From Propionivibrio dicarboxylicus (GTDB lineage Bacteria; Pseudomonadota; Gammaproteobacteria; Burkholderiales; Rhodocyclaceae): a stretch of DNA of 64,000 bases. The stretch lies in contig NZ_FNCY01000016.1 in the NCBI RefSeq assembly GCF_900099695.1, positions 1-64,000 of the forward strand. The letters run 5' to 3'. The translations under genes were made by a program, and so were the position numbers. Below, in pieces: positions 26,201 through 34,053 of the stretch. The notes beneath the pieces were generated by a model. That model had not been told where the DNA came from and searched no databases. It saw only the letters and a program-made list of their open reading frames with translations. Within the stretch, counting starts at the first letter, position 1. Every line of letters starts with the position of its first letter.

Positions 26201-26359
26201 GCCGAGCGGCAGCGGCGCGAGTTGCTGTCGGCACGCCTGCTCGGTGTGCTCGGCGTCGTTCAACGCGAGGGCGGTGTGCTGCATCTGGTCGCCGGTCGCC
26301 TCGTCGACCATACGCCCTTACTCGGCGCGTTGGCGACGTCGAGCCGCGATTTTCACTAG
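23285..26359 (+). CDS. dnaE2: Error-prone DNA polymerase DnaE2
   Basis: 1024 residues from the ATG at 23285, overlapping the imuB stop. Order: PHP domain (YAELHCLSNFSFLRGASHAEE), C-family polymerase palm with the catalytic aspartates in DIDVDFEHQRREEVI near residue 376, fingers (GEADQLRRSMAAWKRQGG, GEYGFPESHAASFALLVY), and a C-terminal OB-fold (GIVTCRQRPGTAQVIFLTLEDE). It is shorter than replicative DnaE and lacks its tau-binding tail. With ImuA and ImuB it carries out SOS-induced translesion synthesis. No frameshift or stop was seen. The end is followed by the 200-bp repeat region. Confidence 0.95.
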   Translation: MTNELPGYAELHCLSNFSFLRGASHAEELVARAQALGYEALAITDECSLAGVVRAHVAAKAAGLKLIVGSELVLADGEKLVLLAQDRAGYGNLSAIVSLGRRHAAKGEYRLTRGDLARGVPDCLALWIPAPASAATWAATAAWLAEAFPGRAWIAYERHLLPEDRDRLAALRMLSATSGVPIVAAGDVHMHVRSRRPLQDALTALRLKTTVDSAGRALFANGERHLRSRARLAQLYPSELLAETLRIAERCDFSLDSLRYEYPDEVVPPDMTPSAYLRAETESGLLRRYADGVPAAVRDQVEQELALIAELVYEPYFLTVYDIVKFARGRGILCQGRGSAANSAVCYALGITEVDPAQSALLFARFISRERDEPPDIDVDFEHQRREEVIQYLYDKYGRERAALAATVICYRTRSALRDAGRALGIDRECIDALTSSLAWWDSREQLPQRFAEVGLDPAAPRVVKWLLLAEQLRGFPRHLSQHVGGFVISRGRLDRLVPIENAAMAGRSVIQWDKDDIEALKLMKVDVLALGMLTAIRRALESVGARRGRPFVLSDITREDPAVYEMIGRADTIGVFQIESRAQMAMLPRLRPARFYDLVVEVAIVRPGPIQGDMVHPYLRRRQGLEAISYPSPEVRAVLERTLGVPIFQEQVMQLAIVAAGFTPGEADQLRRSMAAWKRQGGLGHLRERLIEGMRTRGYDIAFAEAIYRQIEGFGEYGFPESHAASFALLVYVSAWLKRHEPAAFLVGLLNAQPMGFYSASQLVQDARRHGVVVFSPDVQHSDWLAAPAGERRDAVRLGLGQIGGLGAAAGLRIAAARPFRDVADLVRRAALGRDDLDALAGGGALAALAGHRRQAAWAVADAPLQRDLLLEASSCQDDVILPALSEGEDLVADFASLRLSLGRHPLALLRETLTRRHYATTAALAVIEHNRPARCAGIVTCRQRPGTAQVIFLTLEDEHGLLNVIVHPRLAERQRRELLSARLLGVLGVVQREGGVLHLVAGRLVDHTPLLGALATSSRDFH

Positions 26360-26375
26360 GGCTCGTCCTTGTGAA

Positions 26376-26900
26376 CATGCCGCTTTTTTAAGCAAGGTAA
26401 AAAAATCCTTTTGCGCCAATGGAGTTGGCTCGTCTGTCCCAAGGCTATCCACAGGCTTTTCAACGGGAATTGTGAACGGGGAACGCTGTTTTCGCCCGTG
26501 TTATGCGATTAGCATTGATACGGCGCGATCTGTCGGTATTTGGGCGACGCGGTAGCGCCAGATGCGCGTGTCCGGCAGTGTTTGCCTATTTTTTGGGCGA
26601 GTGAAAAAAATCCTTTCGCACCAATGGACTTGGCGCATCCGTCCCAAGGCTATCCACAGGCTTTTCAACGCAAAATGTGAACGAGTGGCGAAGGGGTGGG
26701 CGATTCTATGCGTTTGGCATTGAATCTCCGCGCTTTCTAGCCAGTGCAATCGACAAACACGCCTGTATCGTGGCGTTTGCCTGTTTTTTAGGCAAGTGAC
26801 AAAAGTCCTTTTCCACCAATGGGCTTAGCGCATCTGTCCAAGGGCTATCCACAGCCTTTTCAACGCGAACTGTGAGAATGCCGTACGGCCCGGGATCTGT
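26376..26900. repeat. Three degenerate tandem repeats of about 200 bp
   Basis: Three copies begin near 26376, 26581 and 26776 (spacing 205 and 195 bp). Each has an inverted-repeat start (clearest in copy 3: ttgcct, six T, aggcaa), a block ccaatgg-cttggc-c-tctgtcc, then ctatccacag (26445-26454, 26650-26659, 26845-26854) followed by ctttTcaacg and tgtga. The second halves of each unit are much less similar. The ctatccacag core differs by one base from a DnaA box. The 717-bp gap (26360-27076) has no protein-coding signal. Neither the period nor the degree of decay fits CRISPR. The origin and function are unknown. Confidence 0.75.
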
Positions 26901-27076
26901 GCGATGCCGAGAGACTGTCAGATTTGTCAGTTATGTCATGAAGGCCTTCGCGTTAGCCTTACGGCGTCGCTATCGGCGGTGTGTTTCCGGGGAGTGAGAG
27001 TGTGCGGTTTTTCACCAGCAAGCCGGGGTGAGCGACTTTGTATCGCAAGACGACGAACAACCCATTGAGGCTTTTC

Positions 27077-27829
27077 ATGCGAACGTTGTTGCTGGTGTCG
27101 ATACTCTGCAGCGCATTCTTGCCTGGCGCGCATGCGGCCATGGACGACTGCGGGAAGGAGGTGTACTTCGCTCGCGAGGATATGCTTAATGAATTGCCGC
27201 TGGCGCGACCGGCGCCCGAGTTCATGAAGCGTCTCCGTGCCGCCGGGAATGGAAACGCGGCCGAGCAGCGCAACCTGGCGGCGAGTTACGAGAGTGGCTA
27301 TCTCGTCAGTTCCTGCAAGGAGAAAGCCGTTCGCTGGTACCGCCAGGCCGCCAGGAATGGCGATGAACAGGCGCAGCGCTGGGTGGCGCAGTTCGAGGCA
27401 CTGGAGAAACTGGCTCAGGGGCCGGAGTGCAGCGATTATCTGTGCGATGCGTCGGCGGGTGACGACGGGCCTCGGGTGATGACCTTGCGATCCGGTCGGT
27501 ACGGGCACTTTTTCGCCGACCTCACCATCAACGGCGTGACGGCGCGTGATGCCGTGATCGACACCGGGGCATCCGACGTCGCCATCAGCACGGCGACCGC
27601 CGGACTCATGGGAATTTCGCTTCAGGGGACCGAGACGCGCGCTAGTACGGCCAACGGGGTTGTCGCCGGGATCACCAAGATCGTGCCGCAGCTCCGCGTC
27701 GGGCAGATCACGCTGAAGGGTGTGCGCGTGACGATCCTGCCCAATCTGGGCAGGCCGCTGGTCGGCATGAGCTTTCTCGGGCGGCTGAAGATGAGCGCCG
27801 CCTACGGCCAGATGGTCCTGTCGAGATAG
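27077..27829 (+). CDS. Secreted retropepsin-like aspartic protease with Sel1-type repeat
   Basis: 250 residues from the ATG at 27077, behind ttgagg; a TTG 39 bp upstream is less likely. After a signal peptide (MRTLLLVSILCSAFLPGAHA) comes a Sel1-like pair of helices (AEQRNLAASYESG, KAVRWYRQAARNGDEQAQRW), then a clan AA aspartic protease domain: DAVIDTGASDVAIS carries the catalytic DTG, and RPLVGMSFLGRLKM forms the usual C-terminal strand. Such proteins work as homodimers in the periplasm. The target is unknown. It is a single-gene unit, converging with the FGGY kinase. Confidence 0.82.
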   Translation: MRTLLLVSILCSAFLPGAHAAMDDCGKEVYFAREDMLNELPLARPAPEFMKRLRAAGNGNAAEQRNLAASYESGYLVSSCKEKAVRWYRQAARNGDEQAQRWVAQFEALEKLAQGPECSDYLCDASAGDDGPRVMTLRSGRYGHFFADLTINGVTARDAVIDTGASDVAISTATAGLMGISLQGTETRASTANGVVAGITKIVPQLRVGQITLKGVRVTILPNLGRPLVGMSFLGRLKMSAAYGQMVLSR

Positions 27830-27863
27830 GTCGGTGCGGCGGATCCGGAGCGGCGGCGCCAGC

Positions 27864-29381
27864 TCAGGTTTCGTCGTTCCAGAGATCGTCGAGGGCGCGG
27901 GCGGCCTTGGCGAAACGCGCGAACTTGCGATCGTAGACAGGCTTCTTGCTGGCGTCGGGCCGCAGTCTTTCCTTGACCGTGACCATCTGCCGCGCCGCGT
28001 CGGCGAGGTCGCGACAATGGCCGGTGGCAACCGCGGCCGTCATGGCGCAGCCAAGGGCGCCGAGTTCGGCGGCGTCGACGATCTCGACCGGCAATCCGAT
28101 GACATCGGCGAACATCTGCGCCCAGGTGCGATTGGCGGCGGCGCCACCGGCAAGCCGGATGGCCTCCGGTGGTGTCGTGCGGTTGGCGAGCAGGCGTTCG
28201 ATATGAACGCGGTGCGAGAAGACGATGCCTTCCAGCACCGCGCGGATCAGTTGCGGGCGTGTGTGTGCGCTGTCGAGTCCGATGAAGGCGGCTTTGGCCT
28301 GCGGGTTGTCGTTCGAGCCGTAGAGGAAGGGCAGGAAGAGGATCGACTGGGCGTCATGGGCGACCGTCGCGGCCATCTCCTCGGCCAGCGCGTGCAGGCT
28401 GATACCGCGCGCGGCCGCTTGCGCGCGCTCCGGGTCGAGGAAGAGCGTCGAAAACCAGTCGTAGTTGCTGGCCGAGGTCGGGCTCGATTCCTCGATGAGA
28501 TAGAGGCCGGGCAGGCAGAACAGCGAATTCATCCGGATCGAGCGGTCGAGCACCGGCTGGCGCGACACGTATTCGTTGATGCCCCAGGTGCCGGCGATGA
28601 CGCAGAGATAACGCTCGTCGACGACGTCCATGGCCACCGCGCAGGCGTCGATGTCGAACATGCCGCCGGCGACCGGCGTGCCTTCGCGTAGTCCGGTGAG
28701 CGCTGCGACCGTCGCCGTGACGCGTCCGCAGAGTTCGGTCGAGCCGCGCAACGGCGGCAGCTTGTCGCCGATGTCGGCAATGCCAAATGCATCAAGAACG
28801 CTCGGGTCGAAAACGGCGCGGCGCAGGTCCATCAGGCTGGTGCCGGAGGCGTCGGTGATCTCCGAGTACGCGTCGCCGGTGAGCCGGAAGCGGATGTAGT
28901 CCTTGACGGCGAAGACCCAGCGTGTGCGTGCGAGCACCTCCGGACGGTGGTCCTGGAACCAGCGCCAGAGCGCGACCGGTTGGCAGGCCAGCGGCGTCTG
29001 CAGCGTCCGCTCGAAGACCCGGTCGGCGGTGCCGTCCTGTTGCCACTGCCGGGCGTAGGCCCAGGCGCGGCCGTCGGTCGACACGATGCCGTCGGCGGCC
29101 GGTGCGTCGTCCTTGCCCCAAAGGTAGAGGCCCTTGCCGTGTCCGGTGCAGGCGATGCCGCGAATCGCTTCGACAGGGACCTTGGCCGCGGCGACCGTGT
29201 CGCGGATGACGGCGACGTTGGCCTGCCACAGCGCTTCCATGTCGCGTTCGGTGAATCCCGGCTGCGGTCTTTGCATCGGCACGCGCGCCGATGCGCTGGC
29301 GACGGCCTGGCCGTGCGCATTGAATAGAACGGCCTTGGTCAGCGTGCCGCCATTGTCGATGCCGAGAAAATAGGTGTCCAT
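27864..29381 (-). CDS. FGGY-family carbohydrate kinase, L-xylulokinase-like
   Basis: 505 residues. The phosphate-1 motif GIDNGGTLTKAVLF, GIACTGHGKGLYLWGKDD, the catalytic aspartate segment VAGGMFDIDACA and the FGGY signature LEGIVFSHRVHIERL with AGGAAANRTWAQMFADV are all present. SPTSASNYDWF and FLPFLYGSNDNP make it closest, in my memory, to LyxK-type L-xylulokinases and related erythritol/pentulose kinases. It phosphorylates a ketose or polyol with ATP. The exact sugar is uncertain. It stands alone, without transporter or isomerase genes beside it. It is divergent from the metallo-hydrolase. Confidence 0.82.
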   Translation of the reverse strand: MDTYFLGIDNGGTLTKAVLFNAHGQAVASASARVPMQRPQPGFTERDMEALWQANVAVIRDTVAAAKVPVEAIRGIACTGHGKGLYLWGKDDAPAADGIVSTDGRAWAYARQWQQDGTADRVFERTLQTPLACQPVALWRWFQDHRPEVLARTRWVFAVKDYIRFRLTGDAYSEITDASGTSLMDLRRAVFDPSVLDAFGIADIGDKLPPLRGSTELCGRVTATVAALTGLREGTPVAGGMFDIDACAVAMDVVDERYLCVIAGTWGINEYVSRQPVLDRSIRMNSLFCLPGLYLIEESSPTSASNYDWFSTLFLDPERAQAAARGISLHALAEEMAATVAHDAQSILFLPFLYGSNDNPQAKAAFIGLDSAHTRPQLIRAVLEGIVFSHRVHIERLLANRTTPPEAIRLAGGAAANRTWAQMFADVIGLPVEIVDAAELGALGCAMTAAVATGHCRDLADAARQMVTVKERLRPDASKKPVYDRKFARFAKAARALDDLWNDET

Positions 29382-29502
29382 GCGCGATATCCTGGGGCGG
29401 TGAGTGCGGGCGCGGGCGGGGACGGCAATCGGCGCCCGGATTCCCGGCCGTCATGGCCATGACGCGATTATAGCCAAGGCAGGGCGGACGATCGGCGCCT
29501 TC

Positions 29503-29511
29503 TGTTATACT
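29503..29511 (+). promoter_or_regulatory. Extended -10 promoter element for the metallo-hydrolase gene
   Basis: tgttatact is an extended -10 (TG-n-TATACT), 33 bp upstream of the ATG at 29544, predicting a leader of about 26 nt. No good -35 is visible, as expected for extended -10 promoters. Confidence 0.45.
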
Positions 29512-29543
29512 TTTTCCATCAACGATTCTCATTTGCCAATATC

Positions 29544-30182
29544 ATGCCCATCAAATACCAAACCGTGCCGGTGACTCCGTTCGAGCAGAACTGTTCGATC
29601 CTTTGGTGCAGTGAAACGATGAAGGCAGCCATCGTCGATCCGGGTGGCAACATCAACCGCATCCTGGCGGCGATCGAGAAGAACGGGCTGACGCCCGAGC
29701 GCATTCTCGTCACGCATGGACATATCGATCATGCCGGTGGCGTCGCCGAATTGTCGGAGAAGCTCTCGGTGCCGGTCGAAGGGCCGCAACGCGAGGATGC
29801 GTTCTGGATCGAAGGGATGCCAGCGCAGAGCAAGCTCTACGGCTTTCCCGGCGTGCGCGCGTTTATCCCGGATCGCTGGCTGGAGCAGGACGATGTCGTG
29901 CGCTTCGGCAATGTCGAATTGAAAGTGCTGCATTGTCCCGGACACACGCCGGGGCACGTGGCCTTCTTCAACGAGCCCGGGCGTCTGCTGCTGGTCGGCG
30001 ATGTGCTGTTCAAGGGCTCGATCGGGCGCACCGATTTTCCCAAGGGCGACTTCGATACGCTGATTGCGTCGATTCACGACAAGCTCTGGCCGCTCGGCGA
30101 CGATGTCGCCTTCATTTCCGGCCACGGCCCGATGTCGACGATCGGCTATGAGCGGCGCCACAATCCCTTCTGCGGCGGCTGA
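29544..30182 (+). CDS. Metallo-beta-lactamase-fold hydrolase (glyoxalase II-like)
   Basis: 212 residues. Zinc ligands are all present: THGHIDHAGG (H-x-H-x-D-H), the histidine in HCPGHTPGHVAF, the aspartate in LLLVGDVLFKGSIGRTD and the final histidine in FISGHGPMSTIG. The order and length match YcbL/GloB-like hydrolases of the betaproteobacteria rather than lactamases. It probably hydrolyses S-lactoylglutathione or another thioester in the cytoplasm. The GIY-YIG-type gene starts 35 bp inside its 3' end in another frame. Confidence 0.88.
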   Translation: MPIKYQTVPVTPFEQNCSILWCSETMKAAIVDPGGNINRILAAIEKNGLTPERILVTHGHIDHAGGVAELSEKLSVPVEGPQREDAFWIEGMPAQSKLYGFPGVRAFIPDRWLEQDDVVRFGNVELKVLHCPGHTPGHVAFFNEPGRLLLVGDVLFKGSIGRTDFPKGDFDTLIASIHDKLWPLGDDVAFISGHGPMSTIGYERRHNPFCGG

Positions 30183-30624
30183 TGCGCCGTTCGGCGAGGC
30201 GCGCACCTACCAGTTGCTGATCCGGGTGGCGCGTCCGCTGACGGTGACGGTCGGTCGCTTCGGCACCTTCGATTTTCCCGCCGGGTGGTATGTCTATACC
30301 GGCAGCGCCAAACGCAATCTCGAGGCACGCGTGCGCCGGCATCTGTCGGCGCATAAGACGCTGCGTTGGCATATCGATTATCTGCTGGCGCAGCCGGGCG
30401 TGGCTGTCCGCGAGGTCCGGCGCTTTGCCGAGCCGGAGTGTGCGCTCAATCAGCGCCAGACGGGCGACATCCTGATTCCCGGTTTTGGCGCCAGCGATTG
30501 CCGCGCCGGTTGCGGCAGTCACCTGAAGCGCCTGCCGTCGCGTCTGTCGTTTAGAGCCTATTTCGGTAGGGATCGTGGGCCGCGCCGTTTCGTTGCGGGA
30601 TGTAGCGCAAGGCGTGGGCGATGA
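30148..30624 (+). CDS. DUF123/GIY-YIG nuclease-family protein with repeat-derived C-terminus
   Basis: 158 residues if the ATG at 30148, inside the upstream gene, is used; no other in-frame ATG lies closer to the domain. The core TYQLLIRVARPLTVTVGRF, GWYVYTGSAKRNLEARVRRHL and LRWHIDYLLAQ matches the DUF123 (COG1833) relatives of GIY-YIG nucleases, and ECALNQ and CRAGCGSHLKRL its C-terminal half. The last 24 residues or so (from RAYFGRDRG) are read from the cloverleaf repeat at 30554-30820, so the native stop was probably lost when that element arrived or was never needed. Biochemical function is unproven for the family. Confidence 0.75.
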   Translation: MSGATIPSAAADAPFGEARTYQLLIRVARPLTVTVGRFGTFDFPAGWYVYTGSAKRNLEARVRRHLSAHKTLRWHIDYLLAQPGVAVREVRRFAEPECALNQRQTGDILIPGFGASDCRAGCGSHLKRLPSRLSFRAYFGRDRGPRRFVAGCSARRGR

Positions 30625-30820
30625 AGTGGAGTTATTCTCCACGAATCGGCCACAACGTAGCGATACGCCCGCAACGAAACGGCCCTCCGGGTTGCCGATA
30701 CGGGCGGCGTCTGCGGCGTTGCTCCGCTTGCGCATGGAACAACCATGCGCTGCGCCTCGCGCCTTGCATCCATCCGCCCGTATCGACAACGCGACCCGCG
30801 AGCCCTACCGAAATAGACTC
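30554..30820. mobile_element. 267-bp cloverleaf inverted-repeat element (MITE-like)
   Basis: Termini gagcctatttcggtaggg (30554-30571) and ccctaccgaaatagactc (30803-30820) are inverted repeats matching at 17 of 18 positions. Inside are two long arms: ccgtttcgttgcggg (30585-30599) pairs perfectly with 30668-30682, and gttgccgatacgggcgg (30691-30707) pairs at 16 of 17 with 30774-30790. Each arm carries its own hairpin tip (gtggag-ttatt-ctccac; gcgcatgg-aacaa-ccatgcgc at 30730-30750). It has no coding capacity for a transposase. It fills exactly the gap between two convergent genes, abutting the stop of the HDOD gene. A short copy with the same ends is at 51932. Confidence 0.82.
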
Positions 30821-32035
30821 CTAGTTGCTGTCGATGTTGATGCGGGCCGCCCAGTGCAGCGCCAGCACCTGGGCGGCGGCATGCGTGTCGGGGGAAATGT
30901 CGAGTTCGTCGAGCAGCAGCGAGGCGCGGCCGAACTGGCCCTTTTCGGTGTGGGCGACGATCGACAGCAATTTGCCGAGTATGCCGCCGTTCTCCGGGTC
31001 GGCGAGCGCGGCGACGACTTCTTCCTGTAGCGGCAGTTCCTTGAGGATTTCCGGCATCGGCATGTTGAGCAACACGTCGAGCAGCGAGAACAGCCCGGTC
31101 ATGAAGGCGTTGTCGCAGCGTTCGGCGGTGCCCGAGGGCGAATTGATCGACTTGCACAGGAGTTCGATCAGACGTCCGCGGGTGGCGGCAAGTTGCATCA
31201 GCGGATTCGGGTGGTTGCCCTCGGCCAGGTTGTTGGCATAGATCAGCAGTTGCAGCCAGCGCTGCAACTGGCGTCGCCCGAGAATGGCGATCGCCTGCGA
31301 GAAGTTGCTGATGCGCGTGCGGGCGCCGACGGCGACCGAGTTGACGAGCCGCAGCAGGTTGTACGAGAGCTTCGGTTCTTCGCGGAAGATCGATTCGATC
31401 TCGCGCGTGTCGCCGTCGTGTTCGACGATGCTGAGCAGCTTGAGCAGTTTCAGGCGGGCGAGATCGGGCTGGCGGCCGCCGGCCGGGTTGCGCTCGGCGA
31501 GGAAGCCGCAATGGCTGGCGGCAAAGTCGTGCGCGCTGATCCAGCCGTACATCTCGTGGGTGGTGACCTCGGTCGCGATCTTGCGGAACCCGAGGTCGGA
31601 AAAATACCCGCTACCGCTCGTCGTCAGTTCATCGCGGGCCAACGCGGCCGTCATGGCAACGTGGTCGAAGGAGAGCCGCGGCACGCGCCGCACCATGTCC
31701 TTGTCGGCGATGGTGATGCCGATATGATAACCGTCGGCGAGCAGGGCCTTGCTGGTCGCCAGCACTTTCTCGTCGTCGAGGGCTGCCGGCGGCAGCATGA
31801 AGATCGCCTGGTTCGGCTTGAGCGCTTCGCGTAGTTCCGCTTGCTCCAGCCAGGCGGGCTTGCTGGCGATAATCAGCGGATGGACTGAAGCGAGCGAGCC
31901 GGCGTTGGCTTCGCGCAGACAACGGACGATGTCCTGGCTGCCGAGCTTTTCCTCGAGGCGTGTGCCGAGATCGAACGCGACCCAGCCATGGGCGGCGGAT
32001 ACGAGCGGGCGGAAGAAGAAGTATGTCAAACGCAT
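30821..32035 (-). CDS. HDOD-domain signalling protein with degenerate EAL region (YuxH-like)
   Basis: 404 residues. The first 190 residues have the spacing of an EAL domain (VHPLIIASKP, FMLPPAAL, LLADGYHIGITIADKD, KIATEVTTHEMYGW) but no EAL motif or catalytic acidic residues, so it should not degrade cyclic di-GMP. Residues 195-400 form an HDOD domain (LLKLLSIVEHDGDTREIESI, EPKLSYNLLRLVNSVAVG, QAIAILGRRQLQRWLQLLIY, AFMTGLFSLLDVLLNMPM). Such EAL-HDOD proteins are regulatory scaffolds in motility and stress signalling. Its stop codon (30821-30823) touches the end of the cloverleaf element. Confidence 0.85.
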   Translation of the reverse strand: MRLTYFFFRPLVSAAHGWVAFDLGTRLEEKLGSQDIVRCLREANAGSLASVHPLIIASKPAWLEQAELREALKPNQAIFMLPPAALDDEKVLATSKALLADGYHIGITIADKDMVRRVPRLSFDHVAMTAALARDELTTSGSGYFSDLGFRKIATEVTTHEMYGWISAHDFAASHCGFLAERNPAGGRQPDLARLKLLKLLSIVEHDGDTREIESIFREEPKLSYNLLRLVNSVAVGARTRISNFSQAIAILGRRQLQRWLQLLIYANNLAEGNHPNPLMQLAATRGRLIELLCKSINSPSGTAERCDNAFMTGLFSLLDVLLNMPMPEILKELPLQEEVVAALADPENGGILGKLLSIVAHTEKGQFGRASLLLDELDISPDTHAAAQVLALHWAARINIDSN

Positions 32036-32201
32036 TAGTGTGCGCGATCGGCGTGATAACTGGTTCGGGCTATTTTAGCTTGAGTGTGTTGATTTTACGG
32101 GCGCAGGCGCCGGAATCCGTCCTTTTTGCGCGCGGCTGTTGCTTTTCTGGTGCATTGTCCGCGAATGACGATGGATTCGACGCGTCAGGGCTGGCTGCTT
32201 T

Positions 32202-33902
32202 TTAGGTTTTTTCCGTTTTTCTCAATTCGTCGCGAAGTTCCCGGCGCAGGATTTTGCCGATCGGCGTTTTTGGCAGTGCGTCGCGGAATTCGATCTGACG
32301 CGGCAGTTTGTAGGCGGTCAGTTGAGTGCGGCAGTAGGCGAGCAGGACTTCGGCAGTCAGCGTCGGGTCCTTGCGCACGACCAGCAGACGCACCGCTTCG
32401 CCCGAGTGTTCGTTGGGCACCCCGATCGCCGCGCACTCGGCGACGCCCGGATGCGCCATGGCGATGCTTTCGATCTCGTTGGGATACACGTTGAAGCCGG
32501 AGACGAGGATCATGTCCTTTTTACGGTCGGTGATGCGGACATAGCCGTGATGGTCCATGTAGCCGATGTCGCCGGTCTTGAGCCAGCCGTCCTGCAGGGT
32601 GCGGGCGGTTTCCTCGGGGTTGTTCCAGTAGCCCTTCATCACTTGCGGTCCGCGCACGCAGATTTCGCCGGTGCAGGCGTCGATATCCGACTGCCCGTCC
32701 CAGAGTGGCAATTCCTCGAAAGCTTCGTTGCGGATGCTGACCAGTGTCGACGATACCGGCAAGCCGATGGTGCCGTCCCAGGGCGCGCCGAGGGGCACGC
32801 AGCAGACGCCGGGCGAGGTTTCGGTGAGGCCGTAGGCTTCAGTGACGTAGGCGCCGGTGACTTCGCGCCAGCGCTCGGCGACCGGCTTCTGCACGGCCGC
32901 GCCGCCGCCGACGACGACCTTGAGCGAGGAAAAATCGAGCGTGTCGAAGCCGGGTGTGTGCAGCAGTCCGTTGAACAGCGTATTGACGCCGGTCATGACG
33001 CTGAACTTCCAGCGCCGGAGTTCGCGAACGAAGCCGGGCAGGTCGCGCGGATTGGTGATCAGCACGTTGAGGCTGCCCCACTTCATGAAGCCGAGCGTCG
33101 AGGTCAGGCAGAAGATGTGATACATCGGCAGCGGCGAGATCACCACTTCCTGCGCCTCGCGGAAGCTGACGGAGATCCACTTGTTGATCTGCTCGAGGTT
33201 GGCGAGCAGGTTGGCATGCGTGAGCATGGCGCCCTTGGAAATGCCGGTGGTGCCGCCGGTGTATTGGAGGAATGCAATGTCGTCGTGGTGGCTGCGGACC
33301 GGCGTGAACGGCCGCGCGCTGCCGTGTGCGAGCGCCTGGCGCAGCGGCACGGCGCCGGGGATGCGCCAGGACGGCACCATCTTGCGCACATGCTTGACGG
33401 CGGCATTGAGCAGCCAGCGCTTCGGCGTCGAGAGCATGTCGCCGATCTGTGAGGTGACGACGTGTTCGACGGCGGTATTGGCGAGCACCTTCTGCAGTGT
33501 CGCGGCGAAGTTTTCGAGGACGACGATGGCTTTGGCGCCGGAGTCGCGCAACTGCGCTTCGAGTTCGCGGGCGGTAAACAGCGGGTTGATGTTCACGACG
33601 GTGAGGCCGGCGCGCAGGATGCCGAAGAGCACGACCGGGTATTGCAGCAGGTTCGGCATCATCACGGCGACGCGGTCGCCCTTGTCGAGCGTGCCGAGTG
33701 TCTGCAGATAGCTGGCGAATTGTTGCGACAGCGCGTCGAGACCGGCGAAACTCATGCGTTTGCCGAAATTGGAGAACGCCGGCTTGTCGGCGTACTTGCG
33801 GATCGTCTCATCGAAGAAATCGAGGACGGAGCCGTAGCCGGAGATGTCTATGTCGGCTGGGATGTTGGCCGGGTAGCTTTGCAGCCAGACGCGTTCTGTC
33901 AT
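32202..33902 (-). CDS. fadD: Long-chain-fatty-acid-CoA ligase
   Basis: 566 residues, full length. ATP/AMP motifs of the adenylate-forming family are intact: YTGGTTGISKGAMLTH (P-loop), YGLTETSPGVC, GWLKTGDIGYMDHHGYVRITDRKKDMILVSGFNVYP and the C-terminal PKTPIGKILRRELR with the catalytic lysine. The linker and FNGLLHTPGF segment match FadD-type long-chain ligases. It activates fatty acids to acyl-CoA at the inner membrane for beta-oxidation or lipid synthesis. It is transcribed alone, leftwards, with the HDOD gene 166 bp downstream. Regulation is not visible. Confidence 0.93.
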   Translation of the reverse strand: MTERVWLQSYPANIPADIDISGYGSVLDFFDETIRKYADKPAFSNFGKRMSFAGLDALSQQFASYLQTLGTLDKGDRVAVMMPNLLQYPVVLFGILRAGLTVVNINPLFTARELEAQLRDSGAKAIVVLENFAATLQKVLANTAVEHVVTSQIGDMLSTPKRWLLNAAVKHVRKMVPSWRIPGAVPLRQALAHGSARPFTPVRSHHDDIAFLQYTGGTTGISKGAMLTHANLLANLEQINKWISVSFREAQEVVISPLPMYHIFCLTSTLGFMKWGSLNVLITNPRDLPGFVRELRRWKFSVMTGVNTLFNGLLHTPGFDTLDFSSLKVVVGGGAAVQKPVAERWREVTGAYVTEAYGLTETSPGVCCVPLGAPWDGTIGLPVSSTLVSIRNEAFEELPLWDGQSDIDACTGEICVRGPQVMKGYWNNPEETARTLQDGWLKTGDIGYMDHHGYVRITDRKKDMILVSGFNVYPNEIESIAMAHPGVAECAAIGVPNEHSGEAVRLLVVRKDPTLTAEVLLAYCRTQLTAYKLPRQIEFRDALPKTPIGKILRRELRDELRKTEKT

Positions 33903-34053
33903 GTCGTTTTTATCGCGGAGAAAGCGTTTGAATTTCCCGATCTTGCCGCGTTGCGAGTGTTAAATCGTGCGAAGATTAGCCAAAATCCTCGGGCGCTGCA
34001 AACGCTTTTTGCATGCGCCGGAATTTCGACAACTCCCTGATTTCTCCGCAATA

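Noticed and set aside
26376-26900. CRISPR array or replication origin
   Set aside because: Units are about 200 bp, only three, with diverged spacers of no fixed size. There is no cas gene, no dnaA/dnaN/gidA and no AT-rich zone.
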